This document shows, piece after piece, positions 8,495-16,415 of a DNA stretch of 64,000 nt; within the stretch, counting starts at the first letter, position 1; each line of letters starts with the position of its first letter. Both the position numbers and the translations under genes were made by a program. The stretch is from Pseudomonas wadenswilerensis (GTDB lineage Bacteria; Pseudomonadota; Gammaproteobacteria; Pseudomonadales; Pseudomonadaceae): assembly GCF_900497695.1 (NCBI RefSeq), contig NZ_UIDD01000010.1:248001-312000 (forward strand). Reading direction: 5' to 3'. The notes beneath the pieces were generated by a model. The model did not search any database and was not told where the DNA came from. It saw nothing but the letters and a program-made list of their open reading frames with translations.

Positions 8495-9571
8495 ATGAGC
8501 GAAGCCTATCGCAACGACGTGCGCGCCTTTGTCAGCCAGCACATCAGCCCCAATGTGGCGCAGTGGGAAGAGTCCGGGGCCTACCCGCCACAACTCAATC
8601 AACTGGCCGGCGAAGCCGGGTTGCTCAACCTGGGCCATACCAGCGCAGTGTTGCCGGACGATCCACAGCGCCTGGCGATCCTGGTCGAGGAACTGACCCG
8701 CAGCGGTGCCCAAGGCATCACCATGGGCCTGGGTTCGCACCTTGTGAGCCTCAAGGCCCTGCAGGCCAGCGCCCCGGAACTGGCCGCCGACCTGATCCCG
8801 GCGGTGCTCGATGGCCGCCAGAGCATCGCCCTGGCGATCACCGAAAGCCAGGCCGGCTCCGACCTGCGCGCCCTCACCTGCCGCGCCGAACGCCACGCCG
8901 ACGGCTACCGGTTAAGCGGCCACAAGGCGTTCATCTGCAACGGCGCGCGGGCCGACTGGCTGTTGCTGGTCGGCCACTGTGAAGACGGCCTGGCCTTGTT
9001 CCTGGTCGACGGCAAGGCCGCCGGTATCAGCCATACGCCGCGCCAATGCCTGGGCTGGCGCTGCCTGCCGCTGGCCGACCTGAGCTTCGACAACACCCCC
9101 GTGGTACGCCTGACCCAGGGCGGCGGTGTCGGCCGTCTGCTGCAAGGTAGCCTGCAGCAGGAGCGTCTGAACCTGGCGGTAATGGCCAGCACCTCTGCCG
9201 ATATCGCCCTGCAGCAAGCCATTGCCTGGTGCAGGCAGCGCAAGGTCGGCGGCAAGGCCCTGATCGACAAATCGGTGATTCGCCATCGCCTGAGCGAGCA
9301 CTACGCGCAACTGAGCGTCAGCCGTCATTACGTGCAGGCCTGCGTGACCTTGCAGGCCGCCGGCCAGTTGAGCCCGCACCAGGTGGCAATCGCCAAGAAC
9401 AGCGCGGTACAGACCCTGGAAACCATCGCCCGCGATGCCGTGCAATTGCAGGGCGCCCACGGTTGCATGGCGCCCAACGGCGTCGAACGCATTCACCGCG
9501 ACGCCCGCCTGCTGGCGATCGGCGGCGGTACCCACGAAATCATGCTGGAAATCATTGCCCGGCAACTGTGA
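8495..9571 (+). CDS. Acyl-CoA dehydrogenase family protein
   Basis: A 358-residue FAD acyl-CoA dehydrogenase, slightly short at the N-terminus compared with the usual 380 or so. Flavin and substrate motifs are ALAITESQAGSDL and the C-terminal LQGAHGCMAPNGVERIHRDAR. The usual catalytic glutamate of medium-chain enzymes is replaced by glycine (AIGGGTHEIM, G344), while E223 in LQQERLNLA occupies the alternative position used by isovaleryl-CoA and long-chain enzymes. That placement is found in enzymes acting on branched acyl-CoAs, which fits a 3-methyl substrate here. It starts 10 bp after the monooxygenase stop with GAGGGAACG as a ribosome site. The exact reaction is unknown. Confidence 0.88.
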   Translation: MSEAYRNDVRAFVSQHISPNVAQWEESGAYPPQLNQLAGEAGLLNLGHTSAVLPDDPQRLAILVEELTRSGAQGITMGLGSHLVSLKALQASAPELAADLIPAVLDGRQSIALAITESQAGSDLRALTCRAERHADGYRLSGHKAFICNGARADWLLLVGHCEDGLALFLVDGKAAGISHTPRQCLGWRCLPLADLSFDNTPVVRLTQGGGVGRLLQGSLQQERLNLAVMASTSADIALQQAIAWCRQRKVGGKALIDKSVIRHRLSEHYAQLSVSRHYVQACVTLQAAGQLSPHQVAIAKNSAVQTLETIARDAVQLQGAHGCMAPNGVERIHRDARLLAIGGGTHEIMLEIIARQL

Positions 9572-9583
9572 AGGAACACAGCC

Positions 9584-10021
9584 ATGAGTCAGATCAGTGA
9601 ACACGCCGCCGCCCACTCCAGTGCGCTGCTCGAACACGCCTACCAGCGCTACTGCGGGCTCGAACTGCTGGAGCAATCGCCTGGCGCCTGCACCTGCCGC
9701 CTGCGGGTCACCGAAGCCATCGACAACCTCAGCCACACCCTGCACGGCGGGGTGATCTATTCGATGCTCGATGTGGTCAGCATGCTTGCCACGCTGCCGA
9801 TTCTCGGCCCCGAGGAATATGCCCTGACCAGCAGTTTCAATACCATGCTGATGTCGGCCAGCCCCTTGCACAGCGAGCTGGAGTTCAAGGCCCGGGTGAT
9901 CCGTGACGGGCGCAATCTGATCTTCACCCAGGCCGACGCCTGGCGGCTCAATGCCGATAGCAGCCGCACCCAGGTGGCCAGCGCGCAACTGACCAAGTTT
10001 CGCCTCAAACACCAGTGGTAA
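9584..10021 (+). CDS. Hot-dog fold thioesterase (PaaI-like)
   Basis: A 145-residue single hot-dog domain. The helix motif HTLHGGVIYSMLDVVSMLA contains HGG (54-56) and D63, typical of PaaI/YbgC-like acyl-CoA thioesterases. The length is normal. It lies 12 bp behind the acyl-CoA dehydrogenase with AAGGAAC before the ATG, and is the last gene before a hairpin, so it may end a first transcription unit. Its likely job is release of the acyl product, or editing of stalled CoA thioesters, in the cluster. Substrate not determinable. Confidence 0.87.
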   Translation: MSQISEHAAAHSSALLEHAYQRYCGLELLEQSPGACTCRLRVTEAIDNLSHTLHGGVIYSMLDVVSMLATLPILGPEEYALTSSFNTMLMSASPLHSELEFKARVIRDGRNLIFTQADAWRLNADSSRTQVASAQLTKFRLKHQW

Positions 10022-10042
10022 GGGCTGCTCCCGCAGCCCCGG

Positions 10043-10086
10043 CAAACAGCCCGGTAGCGCACTCGCCTGCGCCACCGGGCTGTTTG
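10043..10086 (+). terminator. Hairpin after thioesterase gene
   Basis: Inverted repeat CAAACAGCCCGGT (10043-10055) and ACCGGGCTGTTTG (10074-10086) with an 18-base loop. It begins 22 bp after the thioesterase stop. No T-run follows, so it could be a weak terminator or an mRNA-stabilising hairpin that separates the biosynthetic genes from the two reductase genes. Confidence 0.5.
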
Positions 10087-10204
10087 CGTTGGGGGCCGGG
10101 AAATACATGAAGACCCTTGAAGTTTGAACCTGAATATATGCGCTATTTTTGTCCGGCCAATTGTTAAAAACTCTAGTGACTCCCTCATCACAAGAGTTCA
10201 AGCC

Positions 10205-10852
10205 ATGAATCACAAAGTATTGGTCATTCGTTCTTCGATCAAAACCGACGGCGGTTTTTCCGGGCAACTGGTCGACAACTTCCTTGCAGAACTCAAGGAG
10301 GTGATTCCAGAAGCCTCGATTGTCGTGCGCGACCTGCACGCCCAGCCGATCCCGCACCTCAACGCGGTGACCATGGATGCCCTGTACGGCGGCGATGCCA
10401 GCAGCGCCGAAGCCAGCGCCGCGCTGAAACTGTCCAACGAACTGATCGAAGAACTGCAGGAAGCCGACCGCGTGGTCATCGGCCTGCCCCGCTACAACTT
10501 CGGCGCACCGTCGATCCTGCATGCCTGGGTCGACTATCTGGTACGCGCCGGCGTCACCTTCAACTACGTCGATGGCGCCCCGGTCGGGTTGATCAACGAC
10601 AAACCGGTGCATGTGCTCAACACCAGCGGTGGCGTCTACAGCCAGGGCAGCGACAGCCTGGCCGGCTGGCTCTCGCAGACCCTGGGCTTCATCGGCCTGC
10701 AGCACGTCGAATTCATCTACGCCGAAGGCCTGGGCATGGGCGAGGAAAGCCTGGCCAACGGCCTGGCCGCTGCCCGTCGGCAGATCCAGCACAGCATTGA
10801 ATCCATGGGCGCACGCCCGCGCCTGAGCCTGGCTGCCGCGCAAGGGAGGTAA
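10205..10852 (+). CDS. azoR: FMN-dependent NADH azoreductase / quinone reductase (AzoR family)
   Basis: A 215-residue flavodoxin-fold protein. The start MNHKVLVIRSS gives the phosphate-binding loop SSIKTDGGFS close to the N-terminus, and PRYNFGAPSILHAWVDYLVRAG is the AzoR/AcpD signature (PMYNF..P..LK.W.D). An in-frame ATG 81 bp upstream is less plausible. AzoR enzymes carry out two-electron reductions of quinones and azo dyes with NADH. It is separated from the thioesterase gene by 183 bp with a hairpin, and it is 1 bp from the hydroquinone reductase gene. The pair looks like a protection module against a quinone-type compound. Confidence 0.88.
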   Translation: MNHKVLVIRSSIKTDGGFSGQLVDNFLAELKEVIPEASIVVRDLHAQPIPHLNAVTMDALYGGDASSAEASAALKLSNELIEELQEADRVVIGLPRYNFGAPSILHAWVDYLVRAGVTFNYVDGAPVGLINDKPVHVLNTSGGVYSQGSDSLAGWLSQTLGFIGLQHVEFIYAEGLGMGEESLANGLAAARRQIQHSIESMGARPRLSLAAAQGR

Positions 10853-10853
10853 C

Positions 10854-11714
10854 ATGTCCAAAGCGAACGACAACACCCTGGGTGAAGCGCTGATCCTCAG
10901 CGAACTGGTGGCCGAACCCAACCGCTATCACCTGTACATCTCCCACGCCTGCCCATTCTCGCACCGCGTGCACCTGGTGCAGAGCCTGCTGGGCCTGGGC
11001 GATGCGCTGGATGTCACCTCGGTGGCGGCGCGTCGCTACGACAAGGGCTGGGAGTTCGATGAACGCGACCAGGATCCACTGCACAAGGACGTAACGCTGC
11101 TGTCGACCCTGTACCAACGCTCGCACCCGGACTTCAGCGGCAACCAGTCGGTGCCGGTGCTCTGGGACCGGCGCAAGGACTGCATCGCCCACAACGATTC
11201 GGCCGAACTGGCCCTGCAGATGGCCACCCGCCTGCTGCCCCTGGCGCGCACCCCGCTGGACCTGGTGCCGGAGCGCTCCAGCTGCGACATCGTCGAGCTC
11301 AACAGCTGGCTGCACACCAACATCAACCGCATGGTCTACCACATGGGCTTTGCCCCCGACCAGCACAGCTACGACAAGGCCTACGCGCAGTTCTTCGCGG
11401 CCATGGACAGCCTGGAAAACCGGCTGCGCAAGCAGCCTTACCTGGTCGGTGGCACGCTGAGCCTGAGCGACCTGTTCCTGCTGCCGACGCTGATCCGCTA
11501 TGAAGCGGTGTACTACGTGCACTTCAAGGCCAACTTCAAGACCTTGAGCGAATACCCGGCGCTGTATGAGTACCTGTGCCGCCTGGTACGGATTCCGGAG
11601 ATCTACCGCACCATCGACATGGCCCATATCAAGCTGCATTACTACTACTCCCACGACCACATCAACCCGACCCGTATCGTCCCCCAGGGCCCAGCCCTGC
11701 CCTGGCTGAACTGA
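10854..11714 (+). CDS. Glutathionyl-hydroquinone reductase-like glutathione S-transferase
   Basis: A 286-residue Xi-class (YqjG/PcpF-type) GST homologue. The N-terminal thioredoxin-like domain has RYHLYISHACPFSHR, where C33 matches the catalytic cysteine of the family's usual CPWAHR motif, followed by SVPVLWDRRK. The C-terminal part has the family signatures NINRMVYHMGFA, LIRYEAVYYVHFKAN and HYYYSHDHINPT. Such enzymes remove glutathione from glutathionyl-hydroquinones and so recycle quinone adducts. It is translationally close to azoR and has GGGAGG before its start. CPF-SHR in place of CPW-AHR is a small deviation. It supports a quinonoid product or stress. Confidence 0.87.
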   Translation: MSKANDNTLGEALILSELVAEPNRYHLYISHACPFSHRVHLVQSLLGLGDALDVTSVAARRYDKGWEFDERDQDPLHKDVTLLSTLYQRSHPDFSGNQSVPVLWDRRKDCIAHNDSAELALQMATRLLPLARTPLDLVPERSSCDIVELNSWLHTNINRMVYHMGFAPDQHSYDKAYAQFFAAMDSLENRLRKQPYLVGGTLSLSDLFLLPTLIRYEAVYYVHFKANFKTLSEYPALYEYLCRLVRIPEIYRTIDMAHIKLHYYYSHDHINPTRIVPQGPALPWLN

Positions 11715-11811
11715 CCTGGGCCTGTCGCGGCGCCGTGGCCCGCGGCAGGACTCCTCGCAATCAGGCAGGAGCGTCTACACTGGCTTTCCCACCCTTAGCT
11801 GGAGAACGGCC

Positions 11812-12504
11812 ATGAGCGACACCCCATCCATTGTCCTGGTTCATGGTTTCTGGGGCGGCGCCGCCCACTGGAGCCGGGTCATCCTTGAGCTGTCACGCCT
11901 GGGCCACCGCAACCTGCATGCGGTGGAAATGCCCCTGACCTCGCTTGCCGACGACGCCGAACGCACGCGCAAGATGGTCGCCTCAATACCCGGCAAGGTG
12001 TTGTTGGTCGGTCATTCCTATGGCGGCGCGGTGATTACCCAGATGGGCAACCAGAAAAATGTCGCGGGCCTGGTCTACATTGCCGCCTTTGCCCCTGATA
12101 ACGGCGAGAGCCCCGGCGGCATCACCGCCCAGCACCCGCCGGAAGCGGCCGCCAACCTGCAACCGGACGGCGATGGCTACCTGTGGATCAAACCCGACAA
12201 GATGCATGAGAGTTTTTGCCAGGACCTGGGCAAGGACGAAGGGCTGGTCATGAGCGTGACCCAGAAAGCGCCGCTGGCCAGCACCTTCGGCGACACCATC
12301 GGCGACCCTGCGTGGAAACACAAACCCACCTGGTACCAGCTCTCGACCCACGACCGGATGATCCACCCGGACAACCAGCAACTCATGGCTCAACGCATGC
12401 AACCCAAGGAGCTGCTCAAGCTGGACGCCAGCCACGCCTCACTGGCCTCCAGGGCCGCCGAAGTGGCAGCCCTGATCGACCGTGCGGCGGTCAGTCTGGC
12501 TTGA
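11812..12504 (+). CDS. Alpha/beta-hydrolase
   Basis: A 230-residue soluble alpha/beta-hydrolase. The oxyanion motif is VLVHGFWGG, the nucleophile elbow GHSYGGAV (serine near residue 68), and the C-terminal histidine probably that in DASHASLAS. The length and pattern match the small EstA/salicylate-esterase-like group often annotated simply as alpha/beta-hydrolase. It lies 97 bp after the hydroquinone reductase gene on the same strand and could be a last cluster member. It could equally be independent. Its 3' end overlaps the convergent transporter gene by 14 bp. Substrate unknown. Confidence 0.85.
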   Translation: MSDTPSIVLVHGFWGGAAHWSRVILELSRLGHRNLHAVEMPLTSLADDAERTRKMVASIPGKVLLVGHSYGGAVITQMGNQKNVAGLVYIAAFAPDNGESPGGITAQHPPEAAANLQPDGDGYLWIKPDKMHESFCQDLGKDEGLVMSVTQKAPLASTFGDTIGDPAWKHKPTWYQLSTHDRMIHPDNQQLMAQRMQPKELLKLDASHASLASRAAEVAALIDRAAVSLA

Positions 12505-13399
12505 CCGCCGGGACCTTCAGCGCGGGTTTGAACCACCAGCCTTGCTGCATGCCGGCCGCGGCCAGCAGGATCGCGGCCACGCCCAGCCATTGCAGTGGTT
12601 CAAGCCGATGGCCGAAGGCGAACCAGTCGACGAAGATCGCCGCGATCGGGTAGATGAACGACAGCGCCCCGGTCAAGGCGGTCGGCAGTTTCTGGATCGC
12701 GCCATACAGCAGCACGTACATCACCCCGGTGTGAACGATGCCCAGGGTCACCAGGCTGGCGAGCGCGCCGACATCGCCTGGCAGGCCGCTGGTGTTGGCC
12801 CAGGGCGCCAGCAGGAGAATGCCGGTGCACACCTGGATCAGGGCGATCAGGTGCGGCGGGGTGCCGCTCAGGCGCTTGATGATCAACGCCGCCACTGCAT
12901 AGAGAAGCGCCGCGCCCAAGGCCAGGGCGATGCCCAGCAGGTAATCGTTGCCACTACCGCCCTGGCTGCCATGGGCACTGACGATCGCCAGCATCCCGGC
13001 AAAGGAAACCGCCAGCCAGAACAGCTTGGGCACGGTGATCTTCTCACCGAGAAACAGCGCCGCCAGGCCGACCAGCATGAACGGTTGGACGTTGTACACC
13101 GCGGTACCGATGGCAATCGAGGCGCGGGAATAAGACGCGAACAGCAACACCCAATTGCCGACGATGGCCACGCCGCTGAGCACCGCCAAGGCGAAGGTGG
13201 TCAGGGTCAGGAGGCTGGGCTTGAGAAAGCCCATGGCCAGGCAGATCAGCAACAAGGTCCCGGCACCGAACACGCAGCGCCAGAACACCACATCCAGCAC
13301 CGGTTGCCCGGACACCAGCACAAACCAGCCAATGGTCCCGGAAATCAACATCGCGGCGACCATTTCGAACGACCCACGGCGTATTGAACTGTCCATCAC
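12491..13399 (-). CDS. EamA/DMT-family transporter
   Basis: A 302-residue polytopic membrane protein with about ten hydrophobic segments arranged as two EamA repeats (for example AMLISGTIGWFVLVS and LAVSFAGMLAIVSAHG). The family includes exporters of amino acids and other small metabolites. The Lrp/AsnC regulator gene starts 129 bp away on the opposite strand, a common arrangement for amino-acid exporters controlled by their substrate. The ribosome site AAGGAGGTGAG precedes the start. Substrate unknown. Confidence 0.88.
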   Translation of the reverse strand: MMDSSIRRGSFEMVAAMLISGTIGWFVLVSGQPVLDVVFWRCVFGAGTLLLICLAMGFLKPSLLTLTTFALAVLSGVAIVGNWVLLFASYSRASIAIGTAVYNVQPFMLVGLAALFLGEKITVPKLFWLAVSFAGMLAIVSAHGSQGGSGNDYLLGIALALGAALLYAVAALIIKRLSGTPPHLIALIQVCTGILLLAPWANTSGLPGDVGALASLVTLGIVHTGVMYVLLYGAIQKLPTALTGALSFIYPIAAIFVDWFAFGHRLEPLQWLGVAAILLAAAGMQQGWWFKPALKVPAVKPD

Positions 13400-13527
13400 T
13401 CACCTCCTTGACGATGGGCAAATTATGGCAAGGGTGCCGGGGCCCGTTCCAGTTGATAAAACAGGCTAGACTGACTCTCTACCTTTACTATCAAGGCAGT
13501 TTTCGATTTTTGCCTAACGAGGCCCGT

Positions 13528-13965
13528 ATGACCGACGACATTGACCAGCTGTTGATCAAGGCACTGATGGAAGACTCGCGGCGCTCGCTCAAGGCCCTGG
13601 CGCAGCTCAGCGGTTTGTCTTCGCCCAGCGTCAGTGAACGCCTGCGCCGGCTGGAGGAGCGCGGCGTGCTCAAGGGCTACACGGTGGAGATCGACCCGCG
13701 CTGCTTCGGTTACCAGCTGCAGGCCATTGTGCGGGTGCGGCCGTTGCCGGGGCAGTTGCAAGAGGTTGAACGGCAGATCATGGCCATCCCCGAGTTCACC
13801 GAGTGCGACAAGGTCACCGGCGATGACTGCTTTATCGCACGCTTGCACGTACGCTCGATGGAAGAGCTCGACACCGTGCTGGACAAGCTCAACAGCCATG
13901 CCGAGACCAACACCGCAATCGTCAAGAAAACCCCGGTGAAACGGCGCTTGCCACCGATGGCCTGA
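13528..13965 (+). CDS. Lrp/AsnC-family transcriptional regulator
   Basis: A 145-residue protein with an N-terminal helix-turn-helix (DQLLIKALMEDSRRSLKALAQ then LSGLSSPSVSERLRRLEERG) and a C-terminal RAM ligand domain (QAIVRVRPLPG...CDKVTGDDCFIARL). MTDDIDQLLIKAL at 13528 is the start typical of the family; the open frame extends 144 bp upstream but without homologous sequence. It is divergent from the EamA transporter gene and probably senses an amino acid to control it. The effector is unknown. Confidence 0.9.
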   Translation: MTDDIDQLLIKALMEDSRRSLKALAQLSGLSSPSVSERLRRLEERGVLKGYTVEIDPRCFGYQLQAIVRVRPLPGQLQEVERQIMAIPEFTECDKVTGDDCFIARLHVRSMEELDTVLDKLNSHAETNTAIVKKTPVKRRLPPMA

Positions 13966-13977
13966 ACGATCCGCGGC

Positions 13978-14089
13978 CACTGTGGGAGCTGGCTTTGCCA
14001 GCGATCGAGCGCGCAGCGGTCGCAGTCAGGCCGCAGATGGGGTGCTGACCGCACTGGCCTCATCGCCGGCAAGGCCGGCTCCCACAGTG
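13978..14089. repeat. REP-type inverted pair
   Basis: Two inverted copies of the Pseudomonas REP core: CACTGTGGGAGCTGGCTTTG at 13978-13997 continuing to the GATCG at about 14007, and CATCGCCGGCAAGGCCGGCT running to CCCACAGTG at 14061-14089. They lie in the gap between the Lrp gene and the convergent ABC-transporter gene, where they may also stop transcription or stabilise mRNA ends. Confidence 0.85.
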
Positions 14090-14120
14090 GCGCTGTGTGT
14101 CCCCTGCAAGAGCTGGGGCG

Positions 14121-15032
14121 TTACTGCACCGGCTCACTCGAGGGCCTGGCAATCAGGCCCTTCAGTTCACTGGTCATCGGAAACTCCAGGTTCAGGCCAT
14201 TGGGCGGGATCGGCTGCTGGAACCAGCGGTTGTAGATTGCCTCGATGCGCCCGCTGCGATAGACATCCGCCAGCGCCTCGTTGACCAGCGCCAGCAAGCC
14301 GTCATCACCCTTGCGCACCATGCAGCTGTAGATCTCCTTCGATTGCGCCTTGCCCACCACCACCCAGTCGTGCGGGTTGCGCGCCTTGGCCCGCTCGCCG
14401 TACAGCAGTGCATCGTCCATGTAGAACGCCGCAGCGCGCCCGGACTGCAGCATCATGAACGCCTCGCCGTGGTCCTTGGCACTGATCACCGAAGCCCCCA
14501 ACTGGTGCTCCAGGTTGTAGTTCTTCAGGTACTTCTCATTGGTGGTGCCCGCCGTGCTCACCACATTCTTGCCCTTGAGGTCATCCAGGCCCTGGATGCC
14601 GCTGTCCTTTTTGGTCAGCAGCTGGCCTTTGACGAAAATAAAGCCATAGGAGAAATCCACCTGCTTCTGCCGCTCGGCAGTAACCCCGGTGGTTCCGCAC
14701 TCCAGATCGACCGTACCGTTCTGCACCAGCGGGATACGCGTCTGTGAGGTCACCAGGTTGTAGCGCACCTTAAGCGGTGGCACTGCCAGCTTAGCCTGCA
14801 GGTGCTTGACGATTTCAGCCGCCAGGTCGACCGAGTAGCCCATGGGCTTGCCGCTGTGATCGCCCACATAAGAAAAAGGAATGGACGAGTCGCGATAGCC
14901 GAGGGTGATGCTGCCGGACTCGGCGATCTTCTTCAGGCTGCCGGTGAGCGGCGGCGTTTCAGCCAGAATCGGCTGTGCAAAACACAATGACAGGGCAAGT
15001 AGAGCAGGACGGTGCAAACGGGTAATCGACAT
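14121..15032 (-). CDS. Amino-acid ABC transporter substrate-binding protein (glutamate/aspartate GltI-like)
   Basis: A 303-residue periplasmic protein with a signal peptide ending at PILAE. It follows the family 3 solute-binding pattern: ITLGYRDSSIPFSYVGD, GYSVDLAAEIVKHL, DLECGTTGVTAERQKQVDFS and the hinge KGKNVVSTAGTTNEKYLKN. This is close to glutamate/aspartate binding proteins. No permease or ATPase genes are next to it, so it is an orphan binding protein here. It lies 35 bp downstream of the dadA-like gene on the same strand, which suggests joint uptake and oxidation of an amino acid. Confidence 0.88.
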   Translation of the reverse strand: MSITRLHRPALLALSLCFAQPILAETPPLTGSLKKIAESGSITLGYRDSSIPFSYVGDHSGKPMGYSVDLAAEIVKHLQAKLAVPPLKVRYNLVTSQTRIPLVQNGTVDLECGTTGVTAERQKQVDFSYGFIFVKGQLLTKKDSGIQGLDDLKGKNVVSTAGTTNEKYLKNYNLEHQLGASVISAKDHGEAFMMLQSGRAAAFYMDDALLYGERAKARNPHDWVVVGKAQSKEIYSCMVRKGDDGLLALVNEALADVYRSGRIEAIYNRWFQQPIPPNGLNLEFPMTSELKGLIARPSSEPVQ

Positions 15033-15067
15033 CGGGACACTCCTTGCGTTTGTTGTTCTTGTTCAGG

Positions 15068-16309
15068 TCAGGCCGCCCGTGGGGTCAGGCCGTGCAGGTC
15101 GATCGACGGCGCGCGGCCGCCTATCAGTTCGGCCAACAGTCGGCCACTGGCGCAGGCCAGAGTGAAGCCCAGAGCACCGTGGCCAAGGTTGAGCCAGAGG
15201 TTGCGATACGCCGTAGCACCGAGCAACGGCACGCCACTGGGGGTTGCCGGGCGCATGCCGGCCCATTCGCGGGCATGCTGATAATCGGCGGCACCGGGCA
15301 AGGTCGCCTCAGCCAACTGACGCATGCTGGCCAGCCGCGGCGGATCCAGCGATTCATCAAAGCCGACAATATCGACCATGGCGGCAATGCGTAGCTGGTT
15401 TTCGAGGCGGGCATAGACGATCTTGCGGTCGTAGTCGGTAATGCTCACCTCAGGCGCCCGGTGCCCGGCCTGGATCGACGCAGTCAGGCTGTAGCCCTTG
15501 AGGGGATAGATTGGCAGGTGCAGCCCGGGCAGGCCGAGGCTGGCACTGCGGTGCCCGGCACACAGCACCAGACGCTCCACCGGCAAGACCTGCTCACCCA
15601 GTTCCAGCGCCTGCACCACCCCGCCACTGTGGTGGATGCGCGTCACCGCCTGGCCGAGCATCAAGCGGCATTGCCCCGAAGCCTGAAGGCGCTCGACCAG
15701 GGCCAGGCAGAAGCGGTGACAATCAGCGACCTCCTCGTCGGCGGTGAACACCCCGCCAATGAACGGCGCATGGGTCAATGCCGGCTCCAATGCGCTGATC
15801 TCCTGCGCATCCAATACCTGCTGACCATGCGGGTCGAGCAGATGCAGGCGGGCATGCTCGAAGCTTGCGCGGTTGCGAAAGGTCACCAGCTTGCCGTTGC
15901 GCCGCCAGGCAAAGCCGTCCAGGCCATCTTCCTCGCGCCATTGCGCCAAGGTGCTCTGGCTGTGCAGCGCCAGGCGCAGCAGGTGTGCGGCATTGGCGCG
16001 ATTGACCGAACTGCGGCAGGCGGCCATGAACGCGCCCATCCAGCGCCACTGCGCCAGGTCCAGGCGGGGGCGCAGTTTCAGCGGCGATTCGCTGCGCAGC
16101 AGCCAGCCCAGCGCTTGCAGCGGCACCCCGGCATCGGCCAGCGGCGCGACATAGCGATAGGACAGCTGCCCGCCATTGGCAAAGCTGGTGCCGCCCGCAA
16201 GGTTGTCCCGCGCCTCGATCAGGTCGACGGCAAAGCCTTCGCGCACCAGGGCATACGCCGTTGCCAGACCAATAACGCCGCCGCCGATGACCGTTACCCG
16301 CTGTGCCAT
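15068..16309 (-). CDS. D-amino-acid dehydrogenase-like FAD oxidoreductase (DadA family)
   Basis: A 413-residue FAD enzyme of the DAO family. It begins MAQRVTVIGGGVIGLATAYA, with GxGxxG and the following LIEARDNLAGGTSFANGGQLS typical of DadA. The C-terminus has REWAGMRPATPSGVPLLG and LGHGALGFTLACASGRLLAEL, the second FAD-contact region. The start at 16309 is set by the FAD motif; the open frame extends 108 bp further into the divergent promoter region. It should oxidise a D-amino acid (or another amine such as hydroxyproline) at the membrane. It is operonic with the binding protein and divergent from a LysR gene. Confidence 0.87.
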   Translation of the reverse strand: MAQRVTVIGGGVIGLATAYALVREGFAVDLIEARDNLAGGTSFANGGQLSYRYVAPLADAGVPLQALGWLLRSESPLKLRPRLDLAQWRWMGAFMAACRSSVNRANAAHLLRLALHSQSTLAQWREEDGLDGFAWRRNGKLVTFRNRASFEHARLHLLDPHGQQVLDAQEISALEPALTHAPFIGGVFTADEEVADCHRFCLALVERLQASGQCRLMLGQAVTRIHHSGGVVQALELGEQVLPVERLVLCAGHRSASLGLPGLHLPIYPLKGYSLTASIQAGHRAPEVSITDYDRKIVYARLENQLRIAAMVDIVGFDESLDPPRLASMRQLAEATLPGAADYQHAREWAGMRPATPSGVPLLGATAYRNLWLNLGHGALGFTLACASGRLLAELIGGRAPSIDLHGLTPRAA

Positions 16310-16415
16310 GTGCTTTTCATCCGCCAATCTGAAGGCCTTCAGACTAGGCCCGGTGACAGCCTGGCGATAATGAATAAAAATGGGTAAAGCATAAACAAAG
16401 GTTATGGGCGATCCC

